From Bacteroidales bacterium (GTDB taxonomy: Bacteria; Bacteroidota; Bacteroidia; Bacteroidales; UBA4181): 9,241 nt of DNA. Of this stretch, positions 8,649-9,241 are shown one piece after another. The position numbers and the translations under genes are program-made. The DNA lies in the NCBI GenBank assembly GCA_031260845.1, contig JAISKR010000292.1, positions 1 through 9,241 on the forward strand, read 5' to 3'. Under the pieces are notes generated by a model, which made no database searches, was not told the DNA's origin, and saw only the letters and a program-made list of their open reading frames with translations. Position 1 is the stretch's first letter. Each line of letters begins with the position of its first letter.

Positions 8649-9241
8649 TTAAATATACCAATTAATGATAGATTCGTACAATTCCTGCTTGCCGCTGATT
8701 TGCTTCGGCTCGCCTGCTTTGTGGGCGATGCTGCGCAGGTCTTCGAGCGACAGTTTGCCGTCTTCAAAGGCTTTGCCGTCGCCGCTGTCGAAAGAGGCAT
8801 AGCGTTCTTTGAGCAATTTCTTGTAGTCCGACTTTTCGAGAACGTCGGCTGCAATCAGCAAGCCGCGTGCAAAGGCGTCCATACCGGAAATGTGGGCGAT
8901 GAACAAATCACTGCGGTCGGTAGAGTTGCGACGAATCTTCGCGTCGAAGTTGACGCCGCCGTTGCCCAATCCGCCTGTGGGAAGGATGGCAAGCCAAGCC
9001 TGCGCCAGTTCGTAGTAATTGACGGGGAACTGGTCTGTATCCCAACCGTTCTGCTGGTCGCCGCGGTTGGCGTCGATGCTGCCGAGGAAACCTGCGTCAG
9101 CGGCGGTTTGCAGTTCATGCTCGAAAGTATGTCCTGCCAAAGTGGCGTGGTTTACTTCGATATTTACCTTGAAATCCTTGTCCAATCCGTAGTTGCGCAG
9201 GAAGCCGATAACCGTTTCCGTGTCGTAATCATATTGGTGTT
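8649..9241 (-). CDS. xylA: Xylose isomerase (C-terminal 196 codons; 5' part beyond window edge)
   Basis: XylA converts D-xylose to D-xylulose in the cytoplasm, the first step of bacterial xylose use, as a metal-dependent TIM-barrel enzyme. The frame runs in from the right edge (reading [19 protein letters not shown]) and stops at 8649. The window thus holds 196 of the roughly 440 residues usual for this class. Metal-ligand motifs of the C-terminal half are all present: [11 protein letters not shown] (about 9129-9161), [16 protein letters not shown] and NFDAKIRR, corresponding to E268/H271, D296, D307/D309 and D339 of E. coli XylA. The only change noted is valine for the common alanine in IEANH. 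An internal TTG at 9185 is not the start, because conserved sequence continues upstream of it. It lies upstream of xylE on the same strand, consistent with a xylose operon whose kinase gene is outside the window. Confidence 0.97.
   Translation of the reverse strand, partial: HQYDYDTETVIGFLRNYGLDKDFKVNIEVNHATLAGHTFEHELQTAADAGFLGSIDANRGDQQNGWDTDQFPVNYYELAQAWLAILPTGGLGNGGVNFDAKIRRNSTDRSDLFIAHISGMDAFARGLLIAADVLEKSDYKKLLKERYASFDSGDGKAFEDGKLSLEDLRSIAHKAGEPKQISGKQELYESIINWYI

Noticed and set aside
8576..8854. Minus-strand frame of 92 codons reading through the heptamer repeat
   Set aside because: It overlaps xylA in another frame, and its end encodes only the repeat (peptides such as INNYELR), a known type of false gene call in heptamer tracts.

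Overview
This window looks like chromosomal DNA of a member of the Bacteroidales (phylum Bacteroidota). Four things point that way: a fused NuoC-NuoD subunit of the Bacteroides type, NuoH and NuoI sequences of that type, a promoter upstream of gyrB that fits the Bacteroidota TTTG / TAnnTTTG pattern, and a xylA-xylE pair of the kind found in gut Bacteroidales. The genus cannot be settled from this sequence.

Layout. Positions 1-1848 (minus strand) hold the first 616 codons of gyrB; its 3' end lies beyond the left edge. A 212-bp divergent intergenic region (1849-2060) carries promoters firing outward in both directions. Positions 2061-6875 (plus strand) form one compact transcription unit: nuoCD, nuoH, nuoI, nuoJ and ruvB, with gaps of 36, 13, 1 and 13 nt. 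Positions 6876-7105 are a non-coding convergent junction with 11-bp-phased repeats and a strong hairpin terminator. Positions 7106-9241 (minus strand) hold a xylose operon segment: the 3' part of xylA (running in from the right edge), a 91-nt gap filled by a heptanucleotide inverted repeat, then xylE.

How the genes work together. NuoCD, NuoH, NuoI and NuoJ are parts of respiratory complex I: the hinge/quinone-site subunit, the membrane anchor, the two-cluster ferredoxin-like subunit and one membrane-arm subunit. The usual neighbours nuoA and nuoB (upstream) and nuoK, nuoL, nuoM and nuoN (downstream) are absent. gyrB sits on one side and ruvB on the other, so the locus is a partial, relocated complex I cluster whose remaining subunits must be encoded elsewhere if the complex is made. 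RuvB is the Holliday-junction branch-migration motor and is apparently co-transcribed with the nuo genes. XylE imports D-xylose by proton symport and XylA isomerises it to D-xylulose.

I see no RNA genes, CRISPR arrays, insertion sequences or defence genes, and no convincing novel protein system. The items most worth a second look are the split nuo cluster joined to ruvB, and the short-period repeats: a 7-bp period in two gaps and an 11-bp period in a third.
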